64,000 nucleotides of DNA from Oharaeibacter diazotrophicus (GCF_004362745.1 NZ_SNXY01000007.1:248001-312000); one strand, 5' to 3'; positions 45,887 to 54,717 are shown, counted from the stretch's first letter. Made by a program: numbers and translations. The notes: generated by a model not told the origin, from the letters alone.

Positions 45887-47890
45887 TTGATTGGCGAGCG
45901 TACGCCGATCATCGACCACGATCTCGAGCCGCTGCCGGCGACGGCGCGCTGGCGCGACACCGTGCTCTCGGCGATGCCGGTGGTGGCGATCCTGCTGCTG
46001 ATCGCCGTGCTGGCGCTGATCGTCGCCTTCCTCGACGGCGAGGACCGCGAGCGCGCCCGCACCGCCTTGATCTCGGACGCGCTCTGGGTCGAGCAGACGC
46101 TGCGCTTCCAGCTCGCTACCGACGAGGATTCCGTCGCCCGCCTCGCCATCGACGTCGCCGCGCCCGAGGCCTCGCCGGCGCGTTTCCGCGAGCGGGCGCG
46201 CCTGATCGTCGCCAACAACCCGGAGGTGACCGCGGTCGCTTGGATCGAGGCCGACGGCGACGTCCGCGCCGCGGTGCCGGACCTGGTCGACGCCGGCGCG
46301 CTGCCGGCGCGCCTGCCGGACCTCGCCCGCCGCGCCAGCTTCTCGGCCCGGCCGGTCTACGGGGACCTCCGCCGCGGCGAGGGCGGCCAGCTCACGGTCG
46401 ACCTCGCCGTCGCGGTGCCGGAGGGCGCGGACGGGCGCGGCGCCGTCGTCGCGGTGGTCTCGGTCTCGGGCCTCGTCAAGCGCTACGTGCCGTGGTGGAT
46501 CGCCGAGCGCTACGCCGTGCGCCTCGTCGACAGTTCGGGCCGCATCCTCACCGAGAAGGCGCGGGTCGAGCCGTCCGACCGCGACGTCGTCCACCGCATC
46601 TCGTTCGATCCGCCGCTGCGCGGCACCGAGCTCGCCGTCGCGCCCTACCGCGCCGCCGGCGACCGGGCCGGCTACGCGCTCTACGCCGCCGTCGCCGGCC
46701 TGTCGGCGCTGGCGATCCTGTCGCTGGTGCTGCTGCAGCGCCACGTGGCGCGGCGCCGGCTGACCGAGCAGAAGCTCAGGACCGAGACCGCGTTCCGCCG
46801 CGCCATGGAGGACAGCCTGACCGTCGGCATGCGGGCGCGCGACCCGAACGGCCGTATCCTCTACGTCAACCCGGCCTTCTGCCGGATGGTCGGCCACCCC
46901 GCCGAGGCCCTCGTCGGCCGCGACCCGCCGATGCCCTACTGGCTGCCGGACGAACTCGACGCCACCAGGGCCCGCCACGACGCCCAGATCCACGGCGAAC
47001 TGAAGCCGACCAGCTGGGAGACCCGGTTCCGTCGCGCCGACGGCAGCGTGTTCGACGCCCTGCTCTACGAGGCGCCGCTGGTCGACGGCGACGGCACCGT
47101 GCGTGGCTGGATGGGCTCGATCATCGACATCACCGAGCGCAAGGCGGCCGCCGCCTTCGCCCAGCGTCAGGCCGAGAGCCTGCAGCGCTCGGCCCGTCTG
47201 GTCACCCTCGGCGAGATGGCGACCTCGCTCGCCCACGAGCTCAACCAGCCGCTGGCGGCGATTTCGAGCTACGCCGCCGGCTCGCTCAACCTGATCCGCC
47301 GCGGCGAGGCCGAGCGCGCCGCCATCGAGGGGGCGCTCGAGAAGCTGTCCGCCCAGGCGCAGCGCGCCGGCGGCATCATCCGCCGCATCCAGGACTTCGT
47401 GAAGAAGCGCGAACCGCGCTTCGGCCCGGTCGACCTCGCCGACGTCGTGCGCGAGACGATCGCCTTCGCCTCGATCGACGCCCGCACCGCCGGGCTCCGG
47501 ATCGACGCGGAGCTGGAGCCGGACCTGCCGCCGGTCAGGGCCGACCGCATCCTGGTCGAGCAGGTGCTGCTCAACCTCGTGCGCAACGGCGCCGAGGCGA
47601 TGGCGGCGGTGCCGGCGGACCGTCGGGTGCTCACCGTCACGCTGGCGCGGGATGGCGCCGAGGTCGCGCTCGAGGTCGCCGACCGCGGCCCCGGCATCGA
47701 CCCGGCGGTCGCCGACCGCCTGTTCGACGCCTTCGTCTCCACCAAGGCCGACGGCATGGGCATCGGCCTCAACATCTGCCGCACCATCGTGGAACTGCAC
47801 CGCGGCCGGCTGCAGCACCGGCCGCGCCCGGGTGGCGGCACGGTGTTCACCGTCGCCCTGCCGGTTCTCGTCGAGGACGTCGCCGCATGA
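45887..47890 (+). CDS. dctS: DctS-like membrane sensor histidine kinase
   Basis: 667 aa with a TTG start at 45887 behind GGGAGGAG. Membrane helices at about 25-48 and 262-285 enclose a periplasmic sensor domain of about 210 aa. A PAS domain (about 302-420: GRILYVNPAFCRMVGHPAEA), HisKA with the phosphorylated His in LAHELNQPLAAISSY (H450) and a HATPase domain (LVRNGAEAM, DRGPGIDPAV, GMGIGLNICRTIVE) follow. It overlaps dctR by 4 bp and is divergent from dctPQM, the arrangement of Rhodobacter capsulatus dctSR-dctPQM. It probably senses external dicarboxylates. Confidence 0.92.
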   Translation: MIGERTPIIDHDLEPLPATARWRDTVLSAMPVVAILLLIAVLALIVAFLDGEDRERARTALISDALWVEQTLRFQLATDEDSVARLAIDVAAPEASPARFRERARLIVANNPEVTAVAWIEADGDVRAAVPDLVDAGALPARLPDLARRASFSARPVYGDLRRGEGGQLTVDLAVAVPEGADGRGAVVAVVSVSGLVKRYVPWWIAERYAVRLVDSSGRILTEKARVEPSDRDVVHRISFDPPLRGTELAVAPYRAAGDRAGYALYAAVAGLSALAILSLVLLQRHVARRRLTEQKLRTETAFRRAMEDSLTVGMRARDPNGRILYVNPAFCRMVGHPAEALVGRDPPMPYWLPDELDATRARHDAQIHGELKPTSWETRFRRADGSVFDALLYEAPLVDGDGTVRGWMGSIIDITERKAAAAFAQRQAESLQRSARLVTLGEMATSLAHELNQPLAAISSYAAGSLNLIRRGEAERAAIEGALEKLSAQAQRAGGIIRRIQDFVKKREPRFGPVDLADVVRETIAFASIDARTAGLRIDAELEPDLPPVRADRILVEQVLLNLVRNGAEAMAAVPADRRVLTVTLARDGAEVALEVADRGPGIDPAVADRLFDAFVSTKADGMGIGLNICRTIVELHRGRLQHRPRPGGGTVFTVALPVLVEDVAA

Positions 47891-48516
47891 CCGATCGAGA
47901 GCCCGCCCCGCCGCCCGGCGCGATCGTCCACGTCGTCGACGACGACCCGGCCATCCGCGACAGCCTCGTCTTCCTGTTCGCCTCGCGCGCGATCGCCACG
48001 CGGGCCTGGGCCGGCGGCGAGGAGTTCCTGGCGGGCGGCCCGGCCGCGGGTTGCGCCTGCGTAGTGCTCGACATCCGCCTCGGCGGCATCTCCGGCCTCG
48101 AGACCTTCGAACGGCTGCGTGCCGCGGGCAGCCGCTTGCCCGTGTTGTTCCTCACCGGTCACGCCGACGTGCCGATCGCGGTCGAGGCGCTGAAGAAGGG
48201 CGCCTTCGACTTCATCGAGAAGCCCTTCGACGACAACGCCCTGGTCGACCGCGCGGTCGAGGCGCTGCACAGCGCCGCGGCCGCGTCCTCGGTGGTGCAG
48301 CGGCGCGAGAGCATCGAGCAGATGCTCGCCGGCCTGACGCTGCGCGAACGCGAGGTGCTCGACCATCTCGTCCGCGGCGAGCTCAACAAGCAGATCGCCG
48401 ACACGCTCGGGGTGTCGATGCGCACGGTCGAGGTCCACCGCGCCCGCGTTTTCGAGAAGATGGGCGTGCGCAACGCGGTGGAGCTGGCTACGCTGCTCGC
48501 CGCGTTCCGGAACTGA
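47887..48516 (+). CDS. dctR: DctR-like response regulator (FixJ/NarL type)
   Basis: 209 aa. The receiver domain has acidic VVDDDPAIRDS, the phosphorylated Asp in VVLDIRLGGISG (D62), FLTGHADVPIAVEA and EKPFDDNAL. The LuxR-type helix-turn-helix is at about 146-205 (LTLREREVLDHLVRGELNKQ, SMRTVEVHRARVFEKMG). The ATGA overlap with dctS indicates coupling. It is expected to activate the divergent dctPQM promoter across 45731-45886; no binding site could be defined there. Confidence 0.93.
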   Translation: MTDREPAPPPGAIVHVVDDDPAIRDSLVFLFASRAIATRAWAGGEEFLAGGPAAGCACVVLDIRLGGISGLETFERLRAAGSRLPVLFLTGHADVPIAVEALKKGAFDFIEKPFDDNALVDRAVEALHSAAAASSVVQRRESIEQMLAGLTLREREVLDHLVRGELNKQIADTLGVSMRTVEVHRARVFEKMGVRNAVELATLLAAFRN

Positions 48517-48555
48517 ACCCCGCCCGAGACGGAAATCGCGAGGAGACCCAAGGCC

Positions 48556-48951
48556 ATGGAAATCGTGCGTGCGGGCAGCCGGCCGTCCACGGAGGGGCCG
48601 GCGGCCTGGTTCACCGGGCGGGTCAGGATCGATCCGCTGTTCCCCGCCACCGCGCCGGCGCGGGCCGCGGGCAACACCGTCACCTTCGAGCCCGGCGCCC
48701 GCACCGCCTGGCACACCCATCCGCTCGGGCAGGTCCTGATCGTCGTCTCCGGCTGCGGCCGGGTGCAGCGCGCGGGTGGGCCGGTCGAGGAGATCCGCCC
48801 CGGCGACGTCGTCTGGTTCCCGCCCGGCGAGAAGCACTGGCACGGCGCCGCGCCGACCACGGCGATGACCCACGTGGCGGTCCAGGAGAGCCTCGACGGC
48901 CGTGCCGTCGACTGGCTGGAGCACGTCACGGACGCCGAATACGGCGGCTGA
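48556..48951 (+). CDS. Cupin-domain protein
   Basis: 131 aa, a single cupin barrel. Motif 1 is [20 protein letters not shown] (metal-binding His-X-His) and motif 2 is [19 protein letters not shown]. The C-terminal segment [21 protein letters not shown] resembles the cupins that accompany carboxymuconolactone decarboxylase-like proteins. It follows dctR by 39 bp and may be in the same transcript. Activity unknown. Confidence 0.88.
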   Translation: MEIVRAGSRPSTEGPAAWFTGRVRIDPLFPATAPARAAGNTVTFEPGARTAWHTHPLGQVLIVVSGCGRVQRAGGPVEEIRPGDVVWFPPGEKHWHGAAPTTAMTHVAVQESLDGRAVDWLEHVTDAEYGG

Positions 48952-49057
48952 CGCCGCGCTCGCGAAGGTCGGCCCTCCGGCTGCGGCGCCGCGCTCGGTA
49001 TCCCAGCGGCACGGCCGCGGCTATGGTCGCCGCCACGATCCGCCGCCGGAGCCGCCG

Positions 49058-49831
49058 ATGCCCGCCTTCGCCGCCAATCTCTCGACGCTCTTCACCGACC
49101 GGCCGTTCCTCGACCGCTTCGCCGCGGCGGCCGACGCCGGCTTTCGCGCCGTCGAGTTCCTGTTCCCCTACGACCATCCGCCCGAGGCGATCGCCGAGCG
49201 GCTCGCCCGCCACGGCCTCGTCCAGGTGCTGTTCAACCTGCCGCCGGGCGACTGGGCCGCCGGCGAGCGCGGCCTCGCCGCCGTGCCCGGCCGCTTCGAC
49301 GACGTCGCCGCCGGGCTCGAGCGGGCGTTGCCCTACGTCGCGGCCACCGGCGTCGGCCGGGTCCACCTGATGGCCGGGATCGGCGAGCGGAGCGACCCGG
49401 CGGCGGTGTCGGCCTACCGCCGGTCGGTCGAGCACGTCGCCACGCGGCTCGGCGAACGCGGCGTCGACCTCCTCCTGGAGCCGATCAACCGGCGCAACAT
49501 GCCGGGCTATTTCCTCGACGACTACGGCCACGCCGTCGCGCTGATCCGCGACCTCGGCCTTCCCAACCTCAAGCTCCAGTTCGACGTCTACCACCGCCAG
49601 ATCCTGCATGGCGACGTCGCCATGGCGCTCCGCGCGCTGCTGCCGATCACCGGCCACGTCCAGGTCGCCGGCGTGCCCGCCCGCAACGAGCCGGACGACG
49701 GCGAGCTCGACCATCGCTTCCTGTTCGCCGAACTCGACCGGCTCGGCTACGCCGGCCACGTCGGCTGCGAGTACAACCCGCGCGGCCACACCGTGGACGG
49801 CCTCGGCTGGTTCGCGCCCTACCGGCGCTGA
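49058..49831 (+). CDS. hyi: Hydroxypyruvate isomerase family protein
   Basis: 257 aa TIM barrel. MPAFAANLSTLFTDRPFLDRF at the N-terminus, LLLEPINRRNMPGYFLDDY with the catalytic Glu, KLQFDVYHRQILHGDVA, GHVQVAGVPARNEPDDGELD and GCEYNPRG are signatures of Hyi/OtnI. It interconverts hydroxypyruvate and tartronate semialdehyde or acts on a related sugar acid. The neighbouring dct transport system may supply related organic acids, but that is inference. Confidence 0.92.
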   Translation: MPAFAANLSTLFTDRPFLDRFAAAADAGFRAVEFLFPYDHPPEAIAERLARHGLVQVLFNLPPGDWAAGERGLAAVPGRFDDVAAGLERALPYVAATGVGRVHLMAGIGERSDPAAVSAYRRSVEHVATRLGERGVDLLLEPINRRNMPGYFLDDYGHAVALIRDLGLPNLKLQFDVYHRQILHGDVAMALRALLPITGHVQVAGVPARNEPDDGELDHRFLFAELDRLGYAGHVGCEYNPRGHTVDGLGWFAPYRR

Positions 49832-49844
49832 CGCGGGGATCGGT

Positions 49845-50477
49845 TCATCCGCCGGGACCGAAGGCGGCGGCGAGCAGCGAGGCGGCGAGCGCCAGCATCA
49901 CCGTGCCGACCACCGCGTCGAGCACGCGCCAGGCGGCGGGCCGGGCGAACAGCGGCCCGGCGAGGCGGGCGCCGTAGCCGAGCGCGGTGAACCAGGCGAA
50001 GCTCGCGGCGGCCGCGCCGATCACGAAGGCGGGCCGGTCCGGCGCCGCCTGCGCCGAGCCGGCGGCACCCATCAGGAGCACGGTGTCGAGATAGACGTGC
50101 GGGTTGAGGAAGGTGAAGCCGGCGGTCGCCGCCAGCGCGGCGCCGAGCGAGCCGCCGCCGTCGGCGGCTGACACCGTCGCACCCGCCGGCCGCGCCATCC
50201 GGCGGAAGGCGGCGATGCCGTGCCAGCCGAGGAAGCCCGCGCCGGCGAGGGCGAGCAGCAGCGTCAGCTGCGGCAGCGCGGCGAGCGCCGCCCCCGCGCC
50301 GCCGACGCCGAGGACGATCAGCGTCGCGTCGGCGAGGCCGCAGAACAGCACGATCGGGCCGACGTGTTCGCGCCGGAGGCCCTGGCGCAGGACGAACAGG
50401 TTCTGCGCACCGATCGCCACGATCAGGGCGGCGGAGAGCGCGAAACCGGCGAGGAAGGGGGCGAGGGTGAACGTCAT
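49845..50477 (-). CDS. argO: LysE/ArgO family amino acid exporter
   Basis: 210 aa with six membrane helices. The start at 50477 (MTFTLAPFLAGFALSAALI) was chosen over the frame that extends into the argP promoter. IVAIGAQNLFVLRQGLRREHV and TFLNPHVYLDTVLLMGA are LysE/ArgO signatures. It exports arginine/lysine-type amino acids. It is divergent from argP, the common regulator-exporter pair. Confidence 0.93.
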   Translation of the reverse strand: MTFTLAPFLAGFALSAALIVAIGAQNLFVLRQGLRREHVGPIVLFCGLADATLIVLGVGGAGAALAALPQLTLLLALAGAGFLGWHGIAAFRRMARPAGATVSAADGGGSLGAALAATAGFTFLNPHVYLDTVLLMGAAGSAQAAPDRPAFVIGAAAASFAWFTALGYGARLAGPLFARPAAWRVLDAVVGTVMLALAASLLAAAFGPGG

Positions 50478-50512
50478 GGCGCTTCCATGCCGTGTGCCGT
50501 CGGCGAAGTCGA

Positions 50513-50543
50513 ACTTGTTCTCCTCACTTGGATGAAGCAGAAC
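50513..50543. promoter_or_regulatory. Possible ArgP operator in the argO-argP gap
   Basis: The 73-bp divergent gap holds an imperfect dyad AACTTGTTCT ... AGAACTTC (50513-50543). A LysR-type site controlling both genes is expected here. Only the dyad is visible; binding is inference. Confidence 0.35.
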
Positions 50544-50550
50544 TTCATTC

Positions 50551-51489
50551 ATGATCGACTATCCCGCCGCCGCCGCCGTCGCCGCCGTGATCCGCGAGGG
50601 CAGTTTCGAGCGCGCCGCCGCGGCGCTCGCCATCACGCCCTCGGCGGTGTCGCAGCGCGTCCGCGGCCTCGAGGAGCGCCTCGGCGCCATCCTGGTGGTG
50701 CGCGGCCAGCCCTGCCGGGCGACCGAGCTCGGCCGCGCCCTGGTCGGCCATCTCGACCGCGTCCGCCTGATGGAAGCCGACCTCGCGCCCGCGCTCGGCG
50801 CCCGCGCCGCCGGCGAGGCGCCGCCGACGCTCAGGGTCGCGGTCAATGCCGACAGCCTCGCGACCTGGTTCCCCGCGGCCGCCGCCGCCTTCGGGCGTGC
50901 CGCGGCGGCGACGCTCGACCTGACGCTCGACGACGAGGGCCACACCGCCGAGCGGCTGCGCGGCGGCGAGGTGGTCGCCGCGGTCACCGCCGATGCCGGG
51001 CCGGTGCCGGGCTGCCGTACGCTGCCGCTCGGCACGCTGCGCTACGCCGCCTGCGCCGCCCCGGACTTCGCCGCCCGCCACTTCCCCGCCGGCGCCACCG
51101 CCGAGGCGATGGCGTCGGCGCCGCAGCTGCGGTTCGACCGCCGCGACGATCTCCAGGCGCGCTGGGCCGCCGCCGCCGTCGGCGTGGCGCCGACCGGTCC
51201 GGTGCACTGGGTGCCCTCCACCCACGCCTTCCTCGACCTCGCGCTCGCCGGCCTCGCCTGGGGCATGCAGCCGGCTGCGCTCGCCGCGCCGCATCTCGCC
51301 GCCGGCCGCCTCGTCGACATCGCGCCCGGCCGCTCGCTCGACGTCGATCTGCACTGGACCGTCGCGCGCCTCCCGGCGGCCTCGCTGCGGGCGCTCACCG
51401 CGGCCGTCACGACGGCGGCGCGGCGCGCGCTGATGCCGCCGGGCGGCGGGGGCGCGGATGCGGTTGCCGGCCGGCGCGAACGACCCTAG
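50551..51489 (+). CDS. argP: LysR-family regulator ArgP
   Basis: 312 aa. The N-terminal helix-turn-helix (AAVAAVIREGSFERAAAALA, TPSAVSQRVRGLEE) is typical of ArgP/IciA. LRVAVNADSLATWF and the C-terminal effector domain with VHWVPSTHAFLDLALAGLAWGM confirm it. In relatives it activates argO in response to arginine or represses with lysine. It is divergently paired with argO. Confidence 0.94.
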   Translation: MIDYPAAAAVAAVIREGSFERAAAALAITPSAVSQRVRGLEERLGAILVVRGQPCRATELGRALVGHLDRVRLMEADLAPALGARAAGEAPPTLRVAVNADSLATWFPAAAAAFGRAAAATLDLTLDDEGHTAERLRGGEVVAAVTADAGPVPGCRTLPLGTLRYAACAAPDFAARHFPAGATAEAMASAPQLRFDRRDDLQARWAAAAVGVAPTGPVHWVPSTHAFLDLALAGLAWGMQPAALAAPHLAAGRLVDIAPGRSLDVDLHWTVARLPAASLRALTAAVTTAARRALMPPGGGGADAVAGRRERP

Positions 51490-51491
51490 TC

Positions 51492-51947
51492 ATGGGCGTC
51501 CTCAAGTCCGTGCCGGAGCCGCGGTTGTCCGATTTCACCCCCGTCTCGTCCCTCCTCGGCGGTATGGCGATCGGCCTGTCGGCGGTGCTGCTGCTCGCCG
51601 CCGAGGGCCGGATCGCCGGCGTCAGCGGGATCGTCTCGCGCCTGCTGCCGCCCTGGCCGGCGGCGGCGCGCGCCTGTCGGATAGCGTTCGTCGCCGGGCT
51701 CCTCGCCGCGCCATTGGTCTGGTGGCTCGCGACCGGCGCGCCGCCGGCGCAGACGGTGTCGGGCGACCTCGCGGTGATGGCGCTCGCCGGGCTCGCGGTC
51801 GGGATCGGCACGGTGGTCGGTTCGGGCTGCACCAGCGGCCACGGCGTCTGCGGGCTGGCGCTGCTGTCGCCGCGCTCGCTGGTGGCGACGCCCGTGTTCA
51901 TGGCCGTCGCGGTCGCGACTGTCTTCCTCGTCCGCCATCTCGCGTGA
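51492..51947 (+). CDS. YeeE/YedE-type sulfur transporter, N-terminal half
   Basis: 151 aa with about four membrane helices. GSGCTSGHGVCGLALLS carries the conserved cysteine of YeeE/YedE (TsuA thiosulfate uptake) proteins. Together with the next gene it makes a complete two-part transporter. The start MGVLKSVPEPRLSDF gives a short tail before the first helix SSLLGGMAIGLSAVLLLAAE. The ATG is 2 bp after the argP stop, so it may be co-transcribed with argP. Confidence 0.88.
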   Translation: MGVLKSVPEPRLSDFTPVSSLLGGMAIGLSAVLLLAAEGRIAGVSGIVSRLLPPWPAAARACRIAFVAGLLAAPLVWWLATGAPPAQTVSGDLAVMALAGLAVGIGTVVGSGCTSGHGVCGLALLSPRSLVATPVFMAVAVATVFLVRHLA

Positions 51948-51958
51948 GGGGCCGGCAG

Positions 51959-52396
51959 ATGCGCGCGCTCGCCGCCTTCGCCGCCGGCCTCCTGTTCGGC
52001 CTCGGCCTCTGCCTCTCCGGCATGGCCGACCCGGCCAAGGTGCTGGCCTTCCTCGACGTTTCCGATGACTTCGACCCGAGCCTCGCCTTCGTGATGGCCG
52101 GGGCGATCGCGGTGGCGCTGCCGGGCTTCCGGCTGGTGCGCCGGCGCGGCCGGCCGCTGTTCGACGACGGCTTCCACCTGCCGCCGCGCGCCCCCGTCGA
52201 CGCCCGCCTCGTCGGCGGCGCCGCGCTGTTCGGCGTCGGCTGGGGCCTGTCGGGCTTCTGTCCGGGCCCGGCGATCGTGGCGGTGCCGCTCGGCGCGCCG
52301 GGGGCACTGGTGTTCGTCGCCGCCATGCTCGCCGGCTTCGCGATCGCCCGCGCCGCCCCCGCCCGCCGCCGGTCGGAACCGGCGACGGACGGGTAA
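51959..52396 (+). CDS. YeeE/YedE-type sulfur transporter, C-terminal half (DUF6691-like)
   Basis: 145 aa with about four membrane helices. LLFGLGLCLSGMADPAKVLAF and GVGWGLSGFCPGPAIVAV are the matching half-transporter motifs with conserved cysteines. The start at 51959 gives MRALAAFAAG; an in-frame GTG at 51944 overlaps the upstream stop codon and would allow translational coupling. With the preceding gene it likely imports thiosulfate or a related sulfur compound. Confidence 0.88.
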   Translation: MRALAAFAAGLLFGLGLCLSGMADPAKVLAFLDVSDDFDPSLAFVMAGAIAVALPGFRLVRRRGRPLFDDGFHLPPRAPVDARLVGGAALFGVGWGLSGFCPGPAIVAVPLGAPGALVFVAAMLAGFAIARAAPARRRSEPATDG

Positions 52397-52437
52397 TTCC
52401 TCGAGGTGGCGAAGGTGATCGGTTAGTCGGCTTCGGA

Positions 52438-53235
52438 TCAGCCGAGCAGGCCGTCCATGCCGCGGCGAAGGCCGGTCCAGCCGCCGACCTTGCGGGCGGC
52501 GAGCAGGGTGCCGCCGACATAGGGCGCCGCGGAACTGCCGGCGTCGTGGCGGATCGTCAGCCGCTCGCCCGGCGCGCCGAACAGCGCCTCGGCCGAGAGC
52601 ACGAAGCCCGGCAGGCGGACCGAGTGGACGCGGGTGCCGCCGATCTCGGCGCCGTAGGCCTCGCGCGGGCCGCGGACGGCGTCGAGCGGCTTCTGCGTGC
52701 CCGGCCGGCGGGCGTCGGCGAGCTTCTCGGCGAGCTCGCGGGCGGTGCCCGACGGCGCGTCCGGCTTGCCCTCGTAGGCGTAGTCGATCACCTCGACGTC
52801 GGCGACGTGGCGGGCGGCCTCGAGCGCGAAGCGCAAGAGCAGCGCGGCGGTGACCGAGTAGTTGCCGGCGGCGAAGGCGCCGACGCCGGCGGCGGTGGCG
52901 GCGGCGTCGATCTCGGCGTAGTCGTCGGCGGTGAGCCCGGAGGTACCGACGACGACGCGGCGGCCGGCGCCGAGGGCGGCGAGGGCGTGCGCCTTGACGC
53001 TGCCCGGATGGGTGTAGTCGATCACCACGTCGGACGGCGCTGTGAGCGCCTCCTCGACGGTCGCGACCACGGTCAGCCCGAGCGCCGCGATGCCCGCGGC
53101 GACGCCGGCGTCGACGCCGGCCGCCTTGCGCGAGACGGCGCCGGCGAGCGCGAGATCCGGCGCGGCGGCGATCGCCTTGACCAGTTCGCGGCCGACCCAG
53201 CCGGTCGAGCCCGCCACCACGATGCGCGTCGTCAT
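52438..53235 (-). CDS. DapB-like dihydrodipicolinate reductase family protein, lacking the catalytic His
   Basis: 265 aa. The DapB fold is clear: RIVVAGSTGWVGRELVKA (NAD(P)H loop), VVIDYTHPGS, VVVGTSGLTADD, GNYSVTAALLLRF, then GKPDAPSGTARELAEKLA. In authentic DapB the motif E-x-HH-x-x-K-x-DAPSGT holds the catalytic His; here the segment reads DYAYEGKPDAPSGT, so both His are replaced (A153, Y154) while K157 remains. It may therefore be a paralogue with another reaction, and biosynthetic dapB may lie elsewhere. No lysine-pathway genes are adjacent. The start at 53235 is canonical. Confidence 0.8.
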   Translation of the reverse strand: MTTRIVVAGSTGWVGRELVKAIAAAPDLALAGAVSRKAAGVDAGVAAGIAALGLTVVATVEEALTAPSDVVIDYTHPGSVKAHALAALGAGRRVVVGTSGLTADDYAEIDAAATAAGVGAFAAGNYSVTAALLLRFALEAARHVADVEVIDYAYEGKPDAPSGTARELAEKLADARRPGTQKPLDAVRGPREAYGAEIGGTRVHSVRLPGFVLSAEALFGAPGERLTIRHDAGSSAAPYVGGTLLAARKVGGWTGLRRGMDGLLG

Positions 53236-53383
53236 GTCCCGTCCTCCCGAAACCGGCGCGTGCGCCGCTGCGTATAGCCGCGTCGAGCCGGGGTTGCCCG
53301 TCCGCCGGCTCCGTACCAGGATGGCGGGCGGGGGTCCATCCCGGGGCGTCGCGCCGGGGTGGGGAGGGGGAGCCGGAGGAACC

Positions 53384-53953
53384 GTGACAGGAAACGCGAT
53401 CGTCTCGGCGACGCCCGATCTCGAGGCTCTGATCCGGCGCGTCGCCGCCGGCGACCGCGCCGCCTTCGAGCGGCTCTACGCGGCGGCGTCGGCGAAACTC
53501 TTCGGTATCGTGCTCCGTATCTCCCGCGACCGGGCGAGTGCCGAGGACGTGCTACAGGAGACCTTCGTCAGGATCTGGCGATACGCGCCCCGCTACGAGG
53601 CGGCGAGTGGCCGTCCGATCACCTGGATGGCGTCGATCGCGCGCAACGCGGCGATCGACGCGGTGCGGCGGCGGCGGGCGCTCGACGCCCGGATCTCGCC
53701 GGACGGCGACGAGGACGCGCTCGCCGCGGTGCCCGACGAGACGGCGCTCGCCGTCGACCCGGGCGACCGCGAGGCGCTCCGCACCTGCCTCGGCCGGCTC
53801 GAGGCCGAGCAGCGCGACTGCGTGCTGCTGGCCTACCGGGACGGCCTGTCGCGCGAGGAACTGGCGGAGCGCTTCGGCCGCCCCGTCGGCACGATCAAGA
53901 CCTGGCTGCACCGGGCGCTCGCCCGGCTCAAGGATTGTCTGGAAGCATCATGA
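53384..53953 (+). CDS. ECF-type RNA polymerase sigma factor
   Basis: 189 aa with a GTG start at 53384 directly after GGAGGA; no ATG exists in frame before region 2. Region 2 has RVAAGDRAAFERLYAAASAK, ISRDRASAEDVLQETFVRIW and WMASIARNAAIDAVRRRR. Region 4 has LGRLEAEQRDCVLLAYRDGL and ELAERFGRPVGTIKTWLHRAL. It overlaps the anti-sigma gene by 4 bp (ATGA). The SigK/RskA style of pair suggests control by an external or redox stress; the signal is unknown. Confidence 0.9.
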   Translation: MTGNAIVSATPDLEALIRRVAAGDRAAFERLYAAASAKLFGIVLRISRDRASAEDVLQETFVRIWRYAPRYEAASGRPITWMASIARNAAIDAVRRRRALDARISPDGDEDALAAVPDETALAVDPGDREALRTCLGRLEAEQRDCVLLAYRDGLSREELAERFGRPVGTIKTWLHRALARLKDCLEAS

Positions 53954-54705
53954 CGGCGGACGATCGCGACATGGCGGCGGCGGAATACGTGCTCGGCACC
54001 CTGCCGGACGCCGAGCGCGCCGCCGCGGCGGCCCGGATCGAGGCCGACCCCGCCTTCGCCCGCGCCGTGCGCGACTGGCAGGACCGTCTTGCCCCGCTCG
54101 ATGCCGAGGCGGCCGCGGTGACGCCGCCGGACCGGGTCTGGCCGAAGATCCGCGCCGCCGTGGGCGCCGAGGCGGTGGTGCCGCGGGTCGATCCGGCCGA
54201 CCGGGTCGGCGCGCCGGTCGGGCCGGTCGCCGAGGTGGTCGACCTCGCCGCCCGGGTCCGGCGCTGGCGTGCCACCGCGGTGGTGTTCGGCGCGCTCGCC
54301 GCCGGTCTCGCCGCGCTGGCGGTGGTCGACCGGCTGCCGCAGTGGCTCGGCACCCTGCCGGCCGGCGGGCGCTACGTCGCCGTCGTCAACCGCGACGCCT
54401 CGCTGCCGGCGCTGATCGTCGACGTCGACACCGGCCGCGGCGTCGTCACGGTCCGCCCGGTCGCCGCCGAACAGCCGGCGGGCCGCAGCCTCGAACTCTG
54501 GGTCATCCCGGACGGCGGCAAGCCGCGCTCGCTCGGGCTCGTCGACCCGAAGGCGGCGGTCGTCACCATCTCGGGCGAGAAGGCCGGGCCGATCCCGGCC
54601 AAGGGCCTGTTCGCGATCACGGTCGAGCCGCCGGGCGGCTCGCCGACCGGCGAGCCCTCGGGCGCCCCGGTCTACGCCGGTCCGCTGATTCCTGCCGACG
54701 AGTGA
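53950..54705 (+). CDS. RskA-type membrane anti-sigma factor
   Basis: 251 aa. The N-terminal cytoplasmic domain (MAAAEYVLGTLPDAERAAAA, FARAVRDWQDRLAPLD) is of the RskA type and has no zinc-binding HxxxCxxC. A single membrane helix (ATAVVFGALAAGLAALAVV, about 116-134) follows. The periplasmic RskA C-terminal domain has GRYVAVVNRDASLPALIVDV, LELWVIPDGGKPRSLGLV and FAITVEPPGGSPTGEPSGAP. It should hold the adjacent sigma factor at the membrane until released. Confidence 0.9.
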   Translation: MTADDRDMAAAEYVLGTLPDAERAAAAARIEADPAFARAVRDWQDRLAPLDAEAAAVTPPDRVWPKIRAAVGAEAVVPRVDPADRVGAPVGPVAEVVDLAARVRRWRATAVVFGALAAGLAALAVVDRLPQWLGTLPAGGRYVAVVNRDASLPALIVDVDTGRGVVTVRPVAAEQPAGRSLELWVIPDGGKPRSLGLVDPKAAVVTISGEKAGPIPAKGLFAITVEPPGGSPTGEPSGAPVYAGPLIPADE

Positions 54706-54717
54706 CGCCTCCCCATT

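Noticed and set aside
44717-47818. Open frame of 1033 codons on the minus strand
   Set aside because: Only the DctP part (44717-45730) is real. The rest is the antisense shadow of dctS, caused by high GC and scarce stop codons, with low-complexity Arg/Gly/Asp/Val-rich translation.
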